A DNA stretch of 64,000 bases from Nymphaea colorata (GCF_008831285.2 NC_045138.2:28863934-28927933), one strand, 5' to 3'; counted from the stretch's first letter, positions 1 to 13,700 are shown. Numbers and translations are program-made. The notes: generated by a model from the sequence alone, not told the origin.

Positions 1-334
1 ACAACATATTCTAACAACCTATTTGAAAATTAACTTCAGATGTGGCACCTTTTAAAACGATTAATCAAGTTGATCACTTTCGTATTTACTTAGTCCAGAT
101 ATTACAGATATATAGAATTCTGATTGCTCTTGCATAACACAACTCACTGCTGTATTCATCTGATCTGTCACTTAACAGGGTTGATCTTGGAACATCTGAC
201 TATTTTGCCATTGATGTGTTGCTCAATTGTTTCACCGTGCTGAGCTCAGAGTAGGAGCTTTCTTGCCTTTACCATTAGCCTACAGAAGTCTCTTTCTTCT
301 TCTCACTGTATCTTCTGTCATCCATTTTCAACAG

Positions 335-437
335 ATATCTTGGAATCCAACAGGTGGTTTTTGGTGGCCAGAAAATAGGTGATTGGGAGGAAGGCATGAC
401 CGACCCTGATTATGGGTACAAGTATTTCAAGATATGA
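335..437 (+). CDS. Probable terminal coding exon of an unidentified upstream gene
   Basis: A long pyrimidine-rich stretch ends in CAACAG at 329-334, a good splice acceptor. After it an open frame (codons from 336) runs to TGA at 435-437. It reads with ordinary protein composition and ends in the residues MTDPDYGYKYFKI. A second acceptor-like CAACAG at 348-353 opens the same frame in phase 0. The rest of the gene would lie left of the window. I do not recognise the family. Another frame in the same exon also stays open for about 18 codons, so the frame choice rests on composition and length. Coding status is an inference. Confidence 0.35.
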
Positions 438-2700
438 CGCCCTAGTGTAAACGAGCTTTTAGCTGCTTAGTATCAGAAGGAGAAAATGGTTGAAGGAAGT
501 CTGTGCGGTATCTGCAGATTTGTCGGTGTATACAAGGCCAGTATCAGTAGGAGGAAGCTTGTTGGGGTCAATTAATTCCACGTCAGTAGGAGAAAGGTTG
601 TTGCAGTCAATCAGTACCACTCCCCCTTGTTTGTCAGTCGATTCATGGCACCCTAACTTTGGCCGCGTCAACTGCTGCAGCATTGTTTACTATTAATGAT
701 AATTAGCATAGGAAGAAGAAAATGGCATGCAAGGGCAATCTTTGTTTCTCATCGTGTTGGATTGAGTGATCATGGGAAATTCCATTTTCAGTTTCCAGGT
801 GGAAGTGGCTGGAAAATTCAAGCAGCACATAGAATAACTTGCACAGAAAAATTAATGTTTTTGAGCTTCCTGATTATAGCGACTCGTGCACAGAGAATGA
901 ATATTTTGATGGATCCTAGCTTGTTCCTTCTGCCACTTGTTTCCCTCTGCTGGCGATTGACAAAGCAAGAAGCATGTTCACTTTTCATGGTTGAAGTTAG
1001 CCTGTGCGGCTTCCACAGTTTTGTTGGTGTACATGAAGCCAATATCAGTAGGAGGAAGCTTGTTGGAGTCAATCAGAAAGCCAGAAAGGTTGAAGATTGT
1101 TCACTTTTTATATGTTCGTTCACTTTTCCTTTTCAGACAATCACAAGTCTGCTCCCGTTTCCTCATTCTAATAGCATTATAAACATAAGATCTTCAAGTG
1201 CAAAATCGTTCCTGATGCAGGAAGCTCACCTTTCTCCAATTATGTTTTGGAGACTTAACTCCAAACAAGTAAATGGAAAAGCAAAATTCATCCTTCCATA
1301 TTTCTCATTAATTATCACTAGTTACTTTCTTATATGTGTCATCAATCAATTTTGTGACAAAATTTTCTAATGTCATCAATCAAGCATTGTTGTATGCATT
1401 GGCCCTATCAACCCATATGCATTGGGTTGGAACTTAACAAAAGCAAGGTATGGGCCAAGACTCGTCCTAATGACAAACAGGACACAGCACACAGGCTGGG
1501 TTAGGACTGGGCCTGGCCGTTCGAACCCGGCCTGACTTAACCCCTCAGTACTGAAAACATGAACTTGGTCCGGTAGCTCAATTCAGGTCGCACAGCTAAG
1601 CTGAGCTTTGTGCCAAACTCAAGTTGGTCTGTGACAGACAGGACCCAATACTGCGCTTGGGTCGTTCAGCCTTCAATATAAACTAAAATAGGTTGGTTCT
1701 GTCACAACTAGCTAGCAAATGCCAGTGGCTGAGAAAGTTGCGGGGGCTTGTGTTGTCAATTGCCCACACAGGTCCACATAAAGTGTTTGTTTATGTATTA
1801 ATGCTTCATAGTCATTTTCTTATTTACATATTGGTGTCTTTCAAATATATAAAATCGGAAATGTTGGTGCCGTTTTGCTAGAAATTTCTGGCCCTGCTGC
1901 TGCTGCTATATGCTCATACCAGATCTAACGCACTACAATGAGTTGGTTCAACTTGCACTTTGGCACTCGAAATAAAAGTTCAATGCCAAGCTCATTTTAT
2001 TGTCTTATAAAATAGAAGTTTATCGATGGACTGAACCATGATGCAGGGGCTCCTTGAGTTGAAAAAGGAAAAAACAGAAAAAACTTATGCTAATTGCATT
2101 TTTTTTCCGTGAAAATAAATACTTCGGTTGCCCCAGTTTGGACATTTTAACAACCCTGAACTTTAGAACTGTGATAAAATCTTGTTTTATCAAATATCAT
2201 TTCTCATAAAGTCAACAACATATGTCACATTTTTATTGCTAAACTTAGCTAAATGAGATTAAAACATTAACACCTAAAACGCCATTTGCACATAATTCAC
2301 GAGCTTTCACATTTTTTTTAACCAAACGGTTCACCTCCGCCTCCCGGATGCTGCCCCGTTATGAACCGTCGACGCCGGAAATCCACGACACAGATTTTTC
2401 GTGTTCGGTACAGAAGCTGAGGCGTGCATCTTGGGAGGCATGATGGACGGCTGATATAAAAAATGCCGAAAGTACATGAGTTCGCAACGCATGACATCAG
2501 TCCTCTACAAGTCCCCGGCGCACCGACCAGACGTCCACCTGAAGGAAGGTTGCCTAACTGTCTGAACCAAGAAACGAACCCGGATTGGGTCCCCCCGGAC
2601 GCACTATAAAATTGAGAGAGTAGCGCCTTGTAAATTTCCCGCAAAATTCGTTCCCCGGCTTCCCCCTTCAGCCGTACACATTCCGGCGACTCCCAGAAAC
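438..2700. other. Intergenic region upstream of the golgin gene
   Basis: No convincing gene. It holds an 86-bp duplicated segment (separate entry), a degenerate GC-rich stretch around 1490-1660 with GGCCTGGCC and GAACCCGGCC words typical of decayed plant repeats, a fragment carrying CAATTGCCCACACAGG near 1760 that recurs elsewhere in the window, and AT-rich DNA at 2050-2300. 2330-2750 is more GC-rich and probably the golgin promoter. Confidence 0.6.
487..1073 (+). repeat. Pair of 86-bp direct repeats (487-572 and 988-1073)
   Basis: Both copies begin TGGTTGAAG and end with the shared core TCAGTAGGAGGAAGCTTGTT followed by GGGGTCAAT or GGAGTCAAT. They are diverged in the middle and lie 501 bp apart. 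A partial third echo of the core (CAGTAGGAGAAAGGTTGTTG) follows the first copy at about 583. Origin unknown; they lie in or beyond the 3' UTR of the putative upstream gene. Confidence 0.6.
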
Positions 2701-2850
2701 TGTGGGTGCCAATTCCGTTGTGTGGCTGGAGAACCTGAAGGACCACTTCCATGTGCTTGTGAAGTTTGGGGAATGCTAGGAGATTTCGGTGGTTTGATTG
2801 TCGGATCGGAGATCTAGGGTTTGGCCTAGTTTCCGCTTTTTTTGCTGGCG

Positions 2851-5800
2851 ATGGGCTCCTGGCTTAAGGCCGCGGAAGGTATGAATGCGGCTAGATTCTG
2901 TAACGTAGCGAGGAAATTGTTGGAGATATTTTTCACTTTAGCACCATGCTCTGCTTCTTTCCTTTTGAGTTTGATTTTCTTGTATTTCCTCTTCTTTCAT
3001 TTTTTGCTTATACGTGGAGGCAATGAAGCTACAGTTTAAAAAGATTTTGGTGCATCGAATTTGTTAGATCTGGTAGATATGACATGTAGCAGAAGCTTTA
3101 ATCTTGTTATTCATTTACGTTTCCGCCGAAGTAAGGTTAGTGTTGACGGAATTTTAAGATTTATGGACATCGATCTCCAGGTGATGCGTCTAAATTTATT
3201 TCATACTTATTCTAGGAAACATTAATTTTTTCCCCTTTTAATAATTTCTGTTCCTATTTCGATAGTGGAAAATGCGTTTGGCTTTGGGTCTACGAAACTT
3301 ACTTCGTGTTGGGTCTTGCTGTATCGCATTTGACGTGGATTGAATCGGGAAGGCAATCTCTTGTTCCTCGCAATGATCTTTCAATTGTAGGAGTGAAACT
3401 GCTCATTCGTCAGTTTCTAGGAATGCTCCTTCGTCATTATTGTTGAAATTTGAAGCTGAGTTAAAGAAGAGAAGAAAAAAAAAATCTCCATTTAGGCGAT
3501 GATCTGAATATTTTTTCCTATTTATACCTGCTGTTCAGATGTATTACTCTAGACCTTCTGCAGCCATACCAGCTGGTGATTCTGGTCTAGTTGTTCGTAT
3601 CCATTAGATTCTTGTGGTTAGTCATGGTCAACTCATCCAAGTTGTCGAGAACTTCTTCTGGGCTCTTTGTTTCAGTTGTTCTTTTATTCTCCGACAAGAG
3701 TACCGTCCATCTGGCTATGAACTTCTGCCTATGACCCTCAAGCTGAAGGGAGCAGATAATTCAATACCCTGGGTGTGTCTCTTACCATAAGCTGGTTGGA
3801 ATCTGCCTCCTGTTTGTCTACAAGAAGAAAAGTTCTTTTATCCTCCTCTAATGCTGTAATTGGGCAATAAAAAAATTTGTTTCTTGAGGCATGTAAATTA
3901 AATTTGAAAAGGTAGAACACAAACAGCACTAAATGGTCCTTCTTTTGGCATCCATTACTTGAACGGTTAAGGTGATAACTTTTCGTGGCCTTGTATCCAG
4001 ATTTATTTGAAGTTGTAGATCGAAGAGCAAAGTTGGTTGTGCGTGAGTTGGGAGATGAACAACCTGAATCCTCTCCAATAGGTATGTAGGCTAAAACCAA
4101 ATGCAACTGTTTCAGGTTATTTCCATCTGATGGCAGCAAAACCTGGAATTTTTGTCTAAATGTTATTCTTCCATAGGGTTTCTATTATAATTTATATGCT
4201 AATTCTTCAACTTTCTTTACTTTCTTCATTTTTTGCTTGGATCGAGAGCAGTGACGGGGAAGGACGTGCGAACTTTGAAGAGGAAACCAAAGAAGAAGGT
4301 CTTCAGTGAATCTCTTACTTTTATTTCTGAAGAAACTTCATTTTCTCTTGGATGATCTATTTAATTTGCTTCCCATTTAAATTTTCAGTTGTAATCTGAG
4401 TTATTTCTTTTGCAGGGTCAGTCAGAACGTGCTAGACCTGAATCTCGTGGGCCAAGTGATACTGTAAGACTAAGAGAGAAAGACAATGAACAATTCTCAG
4501 CATCCAATGGAAACAGCAACAAGGCTGAGTCTCTTCATTCTGAAACTAAAGAAACCATTTTGGACCATTTTGTTGCTGATTCAAGAACAGAACTTTCATC
4601 CGATAATACTATAGAAAATAATCTTGTTGGACCATCAGCTGCTCCTTTGTTGGAGGCCCCAGAAAGTGATGCCAATGAGTCTGTTTCTGTTGCTGGTACA
4701 AATCAGGAAGGTTTAGATCATGAAAAGAGTGAAGAAGCTGTTGCTTCATCTGAGTCGTCCAATGCCCCTGCACCAAAAGAAAGTCCAGTAGTTTTATCCC
4801 CTACGTTCAAATCTAAAACTATTGAACTAGAAAATGGGGAGCATCAAGCAGATGGTGCAAAAGAAACCAAATTAGCAGATGAAGAGCCCAGCTTAAAGAC
4901 AGAGGCAAAGAAACCTGAAAATGCAAGGGTGGAAATGGATGCTGAAAATGTGCAAGCGAAAAGTGTGATGGAAATTACAGAAGAATCTGCCTTGAAAAAG
5001 CAACAACATGAAAAGGATCCTTCTGTTGCTAAAGTTCAAGACCAACTGGATGAGGTGATGGTGTCCCAATTATCTGTAGTAAATTATTGATTTCTGTTGC
5101 TACATTAAATACTTGGATCACTTGTATGTTTTCTGAATGATCATTTGGTTCCTTACAGGCGCAAGGTTTGCTCAAAATTGCAACATCTACTGGGCAATCT
5201 AAAGAAGCAAGGCTAGCACGGGTAAGATAGTATATGATTATGACATACCTTGGTATAATTTTATGATGGCATTTTGGAACCCAAACCTGGCCGTACAAAA
5301 AAAGTTGTAGATAATCAGTATGTGCAACTTCTTCTGTTTCTCATTGTTAGCTGAGATAGTGGTTGGATTGCAGGGTTTTATTAATCTTGTGCGTGTGATA
5401 GGCACGTAGATACTGTTTTCATTGACTGTTTGTGCAACACAGTAGTTGCTCTTATTCGTCTATCCCATAGCTAAATATAGACACTTTTAGACTGATTTTA
5501 GGAAAATTTCTTGCACATTTTGTTAGTTTTTTTCCCTTTAGTGATGCACTTCTTTTCCTAAGTTACTCAGCATTTCAAGTACAGAACAGATCACCCTCCT
5601 GAATGATTGGTTCTTCACATTGTGGGTCGACTAGTTCATTTAATTAGAGAACCTTTGGAGGATTTCCAGTTTAGAAAAAGGTTTTTCTACAGTTGCTATG
5701 GTAGGAATATCATTTTTTTATCTTGATGTCAACTCAGGGTATTTGTGTTAGGTCAGTGGTGGAGCAAAGGTTTTTTTCCTCGGGGGGCAAAAAATTTTTT

Positions 5801-8800
5801 TTTTTTTGAAAATTTATTGTCATCAGTGTTAAGCAAGAATGTTTGTAGAGGCTAGATCTATGTTGGATGGACTTGGCAAAATAGTCATTGGCCCCGAGTC
5901 CAAATGGCATGGGAGCAGGTGTGCCACATTGCTAGGTCAAAGGAAGTGAGATCTGTCCATATTTGGGTGTGCACTGTACTTGAACAAAGAGTCCAACATG
6001 GTCAACATGGCCATGTTTGTCTAAAATCTGGACTCTGTCAACTTTGATAGAGTCCTTTTTTGTTATTTTCTAATTAAAAGAAACACTTTCAAAGAAGAAA
6101 AGGCCGAAAGTCTCCCATCTATGTGTGTGTGCAGAATTCAGCCCTGGCCACAATCAATTCTTTTTATTTTTTTTCTTTTTGGGTATTTTTTTTTGTTTTC
6201 ACCTCTCTCTCTCTCTCTTTTTTTGGAATACAGGCCTGGACACAGCCAGGTCTGCATTCTTTTGCTCTCTCTGGTTGATTGTGTTTCACATTATGTTTCT
6301 CATTAGGTTTATTAGTATTCTATTGTAATTACATCTTATTTGTCATTGTAATGATTTTTTCTTTATGAGGTATATCCAGTTGATCTTTTCTAACATGCAG
6401 GTCTGTGCTGGTCTTTCTTCTCGTCTTCAAGAATACAAATCCGAAAATGCACAACTGGAAGAGCTCCTTGTAGCTGAGGTGATGTGTTCTTCTTTTCCTT
6501 GATCACCCTTGGAGCTGCAGTTATTAATATTCTTGATAGCATTATTGCATATGAACAATCGTGTGACTGTTTTCTGGTTTAATTGGATTTTGTAGAGAGA
6601 TAAAAGGAACTCATGCGAAGCTCAAATAAGACTGCTGCAGCAGGATTTAGCTGCATCTCGCACTGCCATATCCAGAGTAGAGTCAGAGATGGCTGATGCC
6701 TTGTCTTCCAAAAATGCAGAAATAAATGATCTTTCTTCCACAGTAGATTCTCTTAAAAAACAGGCTTCTGCATCTGAAGGAAAGCTGGCATCATTGCAGG
6801 TTGGTTTCTTTCAAGTTTCAACCATAGAAAATTATGCCTTCAATCTAGCAAATATAATGGGTCTGTATCTCCATAGGTCACAAAACCTGGGAATTAAATT
6901 GTTGCTGAAGGTTTTGTGAAAACCACAAAGCTTGAATCCCATGAAGTAAGGTTTAATTAACTAGTAGGTCAATGGCTACAGCATCTTGAATGTTCTGAAA
7001 ATGTCTCCTCAACACAGCTCTTTAATAGGAGATGCTGTATATAGATTTCGATTGTTTAAAGCTTTGCTTGGAAATGGGCAATGTTGGGCATTGATGTGGT
7101 CCTTCAGAGTTGATTTGAGAGCCTTGGATCTCATACCAAGGGGACTGAGGTTGCTGTGGCTAGTTGGTGTGGTCTACTCCTAATCGGAGGCTTTATCAAC
7201 AATAAGGCTATGAGGTTAGGCGCTGGTCTGATTGGAGGTCACTCCTTCTCAGTTTTATAGAGGGAAGTCTGGACCTTAGATCCAATTGGGATGGGAGGAA
7301 GTTTACAATGTCCTCAGGTTTGGGGATACCAGATATGAGAAATCTGCTGTCAGACCTGTCAGGTCTTCAAATCCGACCTGTCTGCTCTTCAAATGCCTAC
7401 ATAAAGGAGCAAAGCTCAAAGAACATATATATTTATTAGACACATTAACTTTGTTTGGTCAATTCTATGATGATTCTTGCTTAGTTCCTTTTTCCTTTTG
7501 GGCAATACAATTCCATCACTTGATGCTTCCTCATTTTGATGGTTTTTTATTCCTTCTTGTTAGCTTGGAATCCTATCATTGGACCTTTCTTCCTTTTGTT
7601 GTACCTTTCCTTATTGTTACACTTGATCAATGATCATCCACTGCCTCAGAAATTATTTAGGCTGGGTTAGGTATTAACAGTAACAGGTCATGCTAATGCA
7701 TCCTAAATTTCTTAACCAGGCAGACATGGAAACTGTAATGAGAAGCCGAGAACTGACTGAGACTCGAATGATGCAGGTATGTTCAGCATATCATGATAGA
7801 ACTAGTACCCCTATATGAAGGATTTTCTTGTATTTTTTTATGCCATATATTTCATAGCTACAGGGATCCTAATTTATCATTTTGTTTGCTAGGCCTTACG
7901 TGAAGAGCTAGTGTCAGCAGAGCGCAAGGCAGAGGAAGAGCGTGCAGCACATAATGCAACAAAAATGGTCACCTTTTCTCTGAAGTTTCAGTCCTTCCAC
8001 AGGTTTCTTTAATATGTTTCTTGATCAATTTTTTTTTTCATGGTGAGTTTACAGGCTTTCATGGAAAGAGAAGTAGAATTGGAGCGTAGAGCTGTCGAAG
8101 CATCAACTGCACTTTCTAGGCTTCAGGTACTAACTGAAACAAATCATTCTCTAAGTACCTGCGGATAATAGCTCAATAGTTGAGTTTAATCTTATAATTC
8201 CACAAAGTCTGCTTTTTTCCTTTTTATTTTTTGTAATTATACCACTTTGTGCCATGCATGAAGGTGTACATTTACTTCATGCAGGAGACTTAATTTGAAT
8301 ATGGTGGTTTATTGCTTGAACTAATCCAAGAAAATCATTGAACAGGCTTTTCCATTTACATAGTATCTCTCCTTGCTAGATTGATGTTATAAGATTCTGG
8401 TAGCCTCCCTCCCGCTAACATCACTGATTACAAGAGAAAGAACACCCTGAGAAACCCTACTCACCCACACCAACCCTAATCCCAGATTAGGGATTCTGCC
8501 TCACCAGAGGGTCAGGCGCTTGTTAACATCGATAATCCCTCTCAAGCCCCACCCCACACATTTATAACTTTCTAGTACAGGGTCTGCTAAAGGACCCAAC
8601 CCACCTCCATACTTATTACCGATGACCCGGTTGCTAACATTACTCCCCCCTTTGAAGAACACCTTGTCCTCAAGGTGTGAGCATACAATAAGGTGTGAGT
8701 ATAGAATAGATGCTGCCAGAGAAAGATTCCTCCTTTCGTTTCAGCCAAACAAGGAGGGCAGCCAACTATAAGAACCTGTCTCAACAACAGTCCTGATAGT

Positions 8801-10712
8801 GTAAGTGCACTCTTGAAAATCTGCTCCTCGAGCTCATAAGCTTCCTCACAATTAGCACGAGACAGCACCATGGATAAATGCAAGCCAGTGGCCTGGTTCA
8901 TGGAATTTTCATTCCGTAGTTTCCTCATTCCGTCATATTTGAATAGCTGCAATGGAAGCCTTTCTATTTCTTGAGCACCCCAAGTGGCATGACACTGATG
9001 GATGGAGACAAAAACATAGTCGCTTGCTTGTCATCTGCCACAACACTTGATTGCCAGGTAGAACTTCAGGTGTATCTCCCCAAGGTAGCATCATTACTAG
9101 AAGCTGAATCTCATAATTGCTGTAAAGTGGACCTCTAGTTGGCAGGGCGATTCCATTTTGCTTATGTAAAACATAGTCAAAAAACGCTGCAAAGAGGTTC
9201 CAATTTTCTTTCCTGATGTGGGACCTAGAATACTCCTTGTGGACAAACTCCATTTCACCAAGTGATTCAACTTGTTGACTAGAATGAAATGGAACCTTCA
9301 AAAAAGCAATGCCTAGCACCAACCCTTGGCAAAACCTTTCATCAATTAATTGGCATGCACCATGTAGTACACCAAAAAAGCCATATTGGTAGCAACTCCA
9401 ATTTCTGATGCCTTCCTCCTCTACCGCTCCTCCCATACAGATTGCAAGAGCAATCGTCGACTCCCTCTCCCATTCCAAGAATTCCAAGTCAGTCGAAAGC
9501 AAGTTCATCTTCATTTTTGCGATGAACACTCCTTGACATCTAAATTCAAGCACGGAGACACCTGCTAGTCTGCCTGTCCAGCCCTTAGCTAGTTCATCAG
9601 GACACTCCACATCTGGCATAAACTGTCTTGATTTCATGCTGAAATTGTTCACTATAACTTTTTGCATGTCTGAAGGGTTGCTTGGTTCATGACCATAAAA
9701 TAGAACGACTATCTCCACCCAACCTTTGAGATCTCTTCGATGATCCTTCCTAGAAGTGTATGCCCAAGTTTTACCTGTAGGCTCAATATGAATAACAATG
9801 GCCCTCTGTATTAGTACATAAACATTCTTTACTATAGAATTCTAGAAGATGTGCTTCCCCTGCTCCGTCGAATGGCCTCCAGGACCTTCTCGATATCCAT
9901 TTTTGAATGAGGGAACCTAAAATCGAAAACCATTTTGTACTTCTTCTCCAAGCAGTCTCGTTGGCCTTGGGAATGCGGCCAGCTTGCAAGAATATGGCTG
10001 TGAAGAATGATGCTCGACGACATGACTGATCATCCTTTGTGGTAGGACTCGACCTGGGAGAACAACGTCTTCAACCTCCTGAACTGCATGACATTTTCTT
10101 CCAGCGTCACTCGTGAGCAAGGTTTTCGACCTGGCGCCTGGAGCATCTTATCGCCATCTGAAGCTTTTGAATTGGTACTCAATTGGGCATGAAATTCCTT
10201 GTCTGAAAGAGCAACCTCGGTCGGTTCCTTACCTAGAAACTCTTCCAACATCCGACATATCTGCCTGTATTCTGCTAGCATAGTCTCCCACCTCTCATTT
10301 ATGCCGTCACTTGTTTGGTCAATCCTCGCAATGAAAGTCTCCATCTTCTCCGATCAACCCTCTCCAGTGTTTGCCGACTGCGCCCTCAAAGGCTCTGATA
10401 ACATTGTTAGCCTCCATCCTGCTAACATCACTGATTATAAGAGAGGGAACACCTTGAGAAACCCTACTCACCCACACTAACCGTAATCCCAGATTAGTGA
10501 TTCTGTCTCACCAGTGGGTCAAACACTTGTCAACATCGATAATCCCTCTCAAGCCCCACCCGACACATTTCCACCTGCATACTTATTACCCATGACCTGG
10601 TTGCTAACATATTCCCATCTGTTCAATACAACCTGGAGCTAAAAAGTTATGGATGTTATTGCAGATGATGGTTTCATTCTGTGTCACATAGGTGCAGGGT
10701 GCGTCGAGGGTA

Positions 10713-10747
<35 letters not shown>

Positions 10748-10760
10748 AACACACACATGC

Positions 10761-10791
<31 letters not shown>

Positions 10792-13700
10792 AAAATTGTC
10801 TATAAACAAAAAAAAAAAACATATTTACACTATCTACTTTCGATGCTAAGTAAAATACTAAAATCTAAATCAGTAAATGGTAAATGAGTAGATGTATACA
10901 ATACACTTCAAACATTCGGTGCTAACAGCCATTGCAGTAGAACAAATCAAATTATGGACACTATAAAAAACAACAAAACCCAGCAGAAATTATTCATAAA
11001 GGCATGCCAAGCAAGTAAACATTAAACAACGTATACCCATTGTTGATAGATTGTGTGTTTCGGGTCCGGATCCATACCCGACCCGCCTTGTAGCCCGTTT
11101 TGGGCTCTACTTAAGTCATGTAACCCTAATCCTTAAGAGTTAATGATAATCTTAAGAGAGAGAGAGTCTGGCTGCTAGTGGGCACCAACTCCTCCTCATT
11201 CGTGGTTTTTTCTCCCTCGTGTTGAGGGTTTTCCACGTTACATCGTGATCATTGTTCTCTTCGTTTTCGTCTTGTTCGTATTTCTACATGGTATCAGAGC
11301 CGTGAAGTTCCGGCGTTTCTGGTTTGTCTTTTGCCCGTGTTGGAGGAGGATTCGCCCGACACTGTTCATTGACTCGCCCGGCACTGTTCATCACCCGTGC
11401 CCAACGCTCGTGCCTGACGCTCGTGCCCGAGCTTCGCCCGACGCCTGTGCCCGACGCTCGTGCCCGGGCTTCGTCTGTCGCCCCGCCGCCGTCTCCGCCC
11501 AGCGCCGCCCTGATCAGCGCCGCTCAGGATTCAGCCGCTTCCGCCCAGCGTCGGCCTGCCCAGCGACGCCCTGCCCAGCGACGCCCTGTCCAGCGGCGTT
11601 CTTCTCTGTCAACCGACGCATCGCCCACCGCCGTGCCTTTTTTTTCCGGCGCCGCGCCGCTCTGCCTGGTTCCGGCGGTCTGCTTCCGCCGTTGCGCTGC
11701 TCTGCCTGGTTCCGGCGGTCTGTTTCCGCCCAGCGCCGCGCCGCTCTGCCTCGTTTTTTTCTCCGGCGCTGCCTCTCTGTTGCTGTCTCTTCCGCCGGTG
11801 AGGTTTAGGCGTTCTCCGTTTTGTCCGTTGCCTGCTCTCTGCCTTTTTTTGGTGTTGTATTGTGCTGTTGCTCCCTGCTGCCCTTGCTGCCTACTGGGCT
11901 TCTCCCGTAGCTAGACTGGTCTGTGATTATGGCAGCCTCTTCCTCGTCAACCGTCAACACCAATCCCACTGAAATAGGGGCTTTTAGAACTGAGAATGTT
12001 CCCATGCAGGTCATCACTCTTCGCCTCACCAAGGAGAATTATTTCTCGTGGTCGCCTGCTATGACTATGGGGATTGCTGGCCGTGGTCGCATGGCCTATA
12101 TTGATGGGAGCAACCCCGAACCAGCAAGAACAAGTGATGTGTGGCATACTTGGTTTCTTGAGGATAATCAAGTGAAAACTTGGATTGTCAATTCCGTTTC
12201 CGCCGATATTCAGCCCCTTATCCTTCGGAAGAAGATTGCTAGAGACATGTGGGTGGTCCTCGAGCAAATGTATGGCCAAAAGAAGACCGCAATTCGTACT
12301 TACCAAGTAATGAAGACAGTCTATGGCATTCGACAAGGGAACTCGTCTGTTGCAGAGTACTATGGGGCTTTGAAAGCCAAGTGGGAAGAACTTGACTATC
12401 ATTCTGATATCCCTTGGCATTGTCCCCATGATCAGGCGCTCTATGTTGCTCATGAATGGGAAAACAGAGTGTTCCTATTTTTAGCAGGTTTAAATGATGA
12501 GTTTGAAGGTGTTCGAAGTCAGATTCTGAATTCAGGGGAGGTGTCCAGTATTGAAGATGTGTACTCCTGTATTGAAGCGGAAGAACAGAGGAGGCTTGTT
12601 ACAAAAGACGGGAAGAAGGAACTTGTGCCCTATAACGAGGATTGTTATAGATCCCTTCGCCGGTGCACTCACTGCAAGAAGACAGGTCACACCGTGGATT
12701 ATTGTTGGGATCTTCATCCAGAAAAGAAGGGAAACAAAGGGAGATCTTCGATTGGGAGAACGCCTGTGTCTGAGGTGCAAGCATCCAGTGGAGAAAAAGT
12801 CTCCATTTCCGCTGACCAGCTTCGTGAACTAAGGGCTTATTTGGGTAGGATCGATGTCAACAAGATTGAGACCTCAGAGGGAACTACAGCTAATCATGCT
12901 CTCGCGGTTATTGGCAATCAAGGTAACTCTTCTGTGGGGGAATAGATTGTCGATAGTGGTGCTACTCATCACATGACAGGTAATCCAAAATTGTTTCATG
13001 AGTATAAGTTGTCCTCGGGAAAGGAACGTGTTTCTCTTGCAGATGGTTCCTCTACCTGTGTGGCAGGTGAAGGCACTCTGTCCTTGTTGGACAAATTTCA
13101 TGTGCAGGGCGCTTTACATGTTCCCCAGTTTCCTCTAAATCTCTTATCAGTCAATAGACTTACTAAAGAATTGAATTGTGAACTTATATTCTCTGCCGAT
13201 CGTTGTGTTTTGCAGGACTTGGTGACAGGGAAGATGATTGGGATTGGTTTAGCTTCTGATGGATTATATCGTCTTCCCATACGTGTGGCTATTGCTCTGT
13301 TGACAGCGATTCGCAAGACAGATAAGAGAAGAGAAGATTGTCTTCAGTCTTTTATGTACTGACATGAACGTTTTGGGTATTTACCTTTTGGGATTTTGAA
13401 ACATTTGTTTCCAGACTTGTGTTCCTCCTTTGATTTGTCTTCCATTTCTTGTGATGTTTGTCAGTTTGCCAAACATGTGAGGGCTTCGTACCCTCTTTCT
13501 TCTAGTTGTGCTAATGAAGCTTTTTCCCTGATTCACTCTGATGTATGGGGACCTTCGGGCATTCATACCCGTCAAGGTTTCCAGTATTTTATCACTTTCA
13601 TTGATGATTTCTCTCGTGCTACATTTATATACTTGTTAAAAGACCGCAGCGAGGTTCCTCGAATCATCGAGACATTTATTCTTCTTGTGCATACCCAGTA

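Larger units (their letters stand above)
8398..10609 (-). mobile_element. Non-autonomous LTR retrotransposon, minus strand, 2.2 kb, in golgin intron 10
   Basis: Direct repeats of 205 bp (10405-10609) and 242 bp (8398-8639) bound the element. On the minus strand the upstream LTR begins TGTTAGCAACC and ends GGCTAACA. A primer site TGTTATCAGAGCC follows after one base (one mismatch to the usual TGGTATCAGAGCC). A purine tract AAAGGGGGGAG precedes the other LTR. The flanks GATTC (8393-8397) and TATTC (10610-10614) look like a 5-bp target duplication with one change. About 20 substitutions separate the LTRs by hand count, so the insertion is old. The interior holds a short gag-like reading frame and an unrecognised longer one. 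There are no protease, integrase or reverse transcriptase motifs, so movement would have needed proteins in trans. Confidence 0.85.

Noticed and set aside
696-1370. 224-codon plus-strand frame
   Set aside because: Starts without a convincing ATG context, runs through the 86-bp repeat and AT-rich DNA, and has no family signature.
2318-2752. 144-codon minus-strand open frame upstream of the golgin gene
   Set aside because: It lies in the GC-richer promoter region, has no recognisable domain and no supporting promoter of its own. High GC lowers stop-codon frequency.
7286-7633. 115-codon frame in golgin intron 7
   Set aside because: Hydrophobic text from T-rich intron DNA with no domain; the flanking exons splice past it.
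11245-11914. Two overlapping frames of 187 and 196 codons in the copia leader
   Set aside because: Arg, Pro and Ala-rich translation of GC-rich tandem repeats between primer site and gag; no domain.
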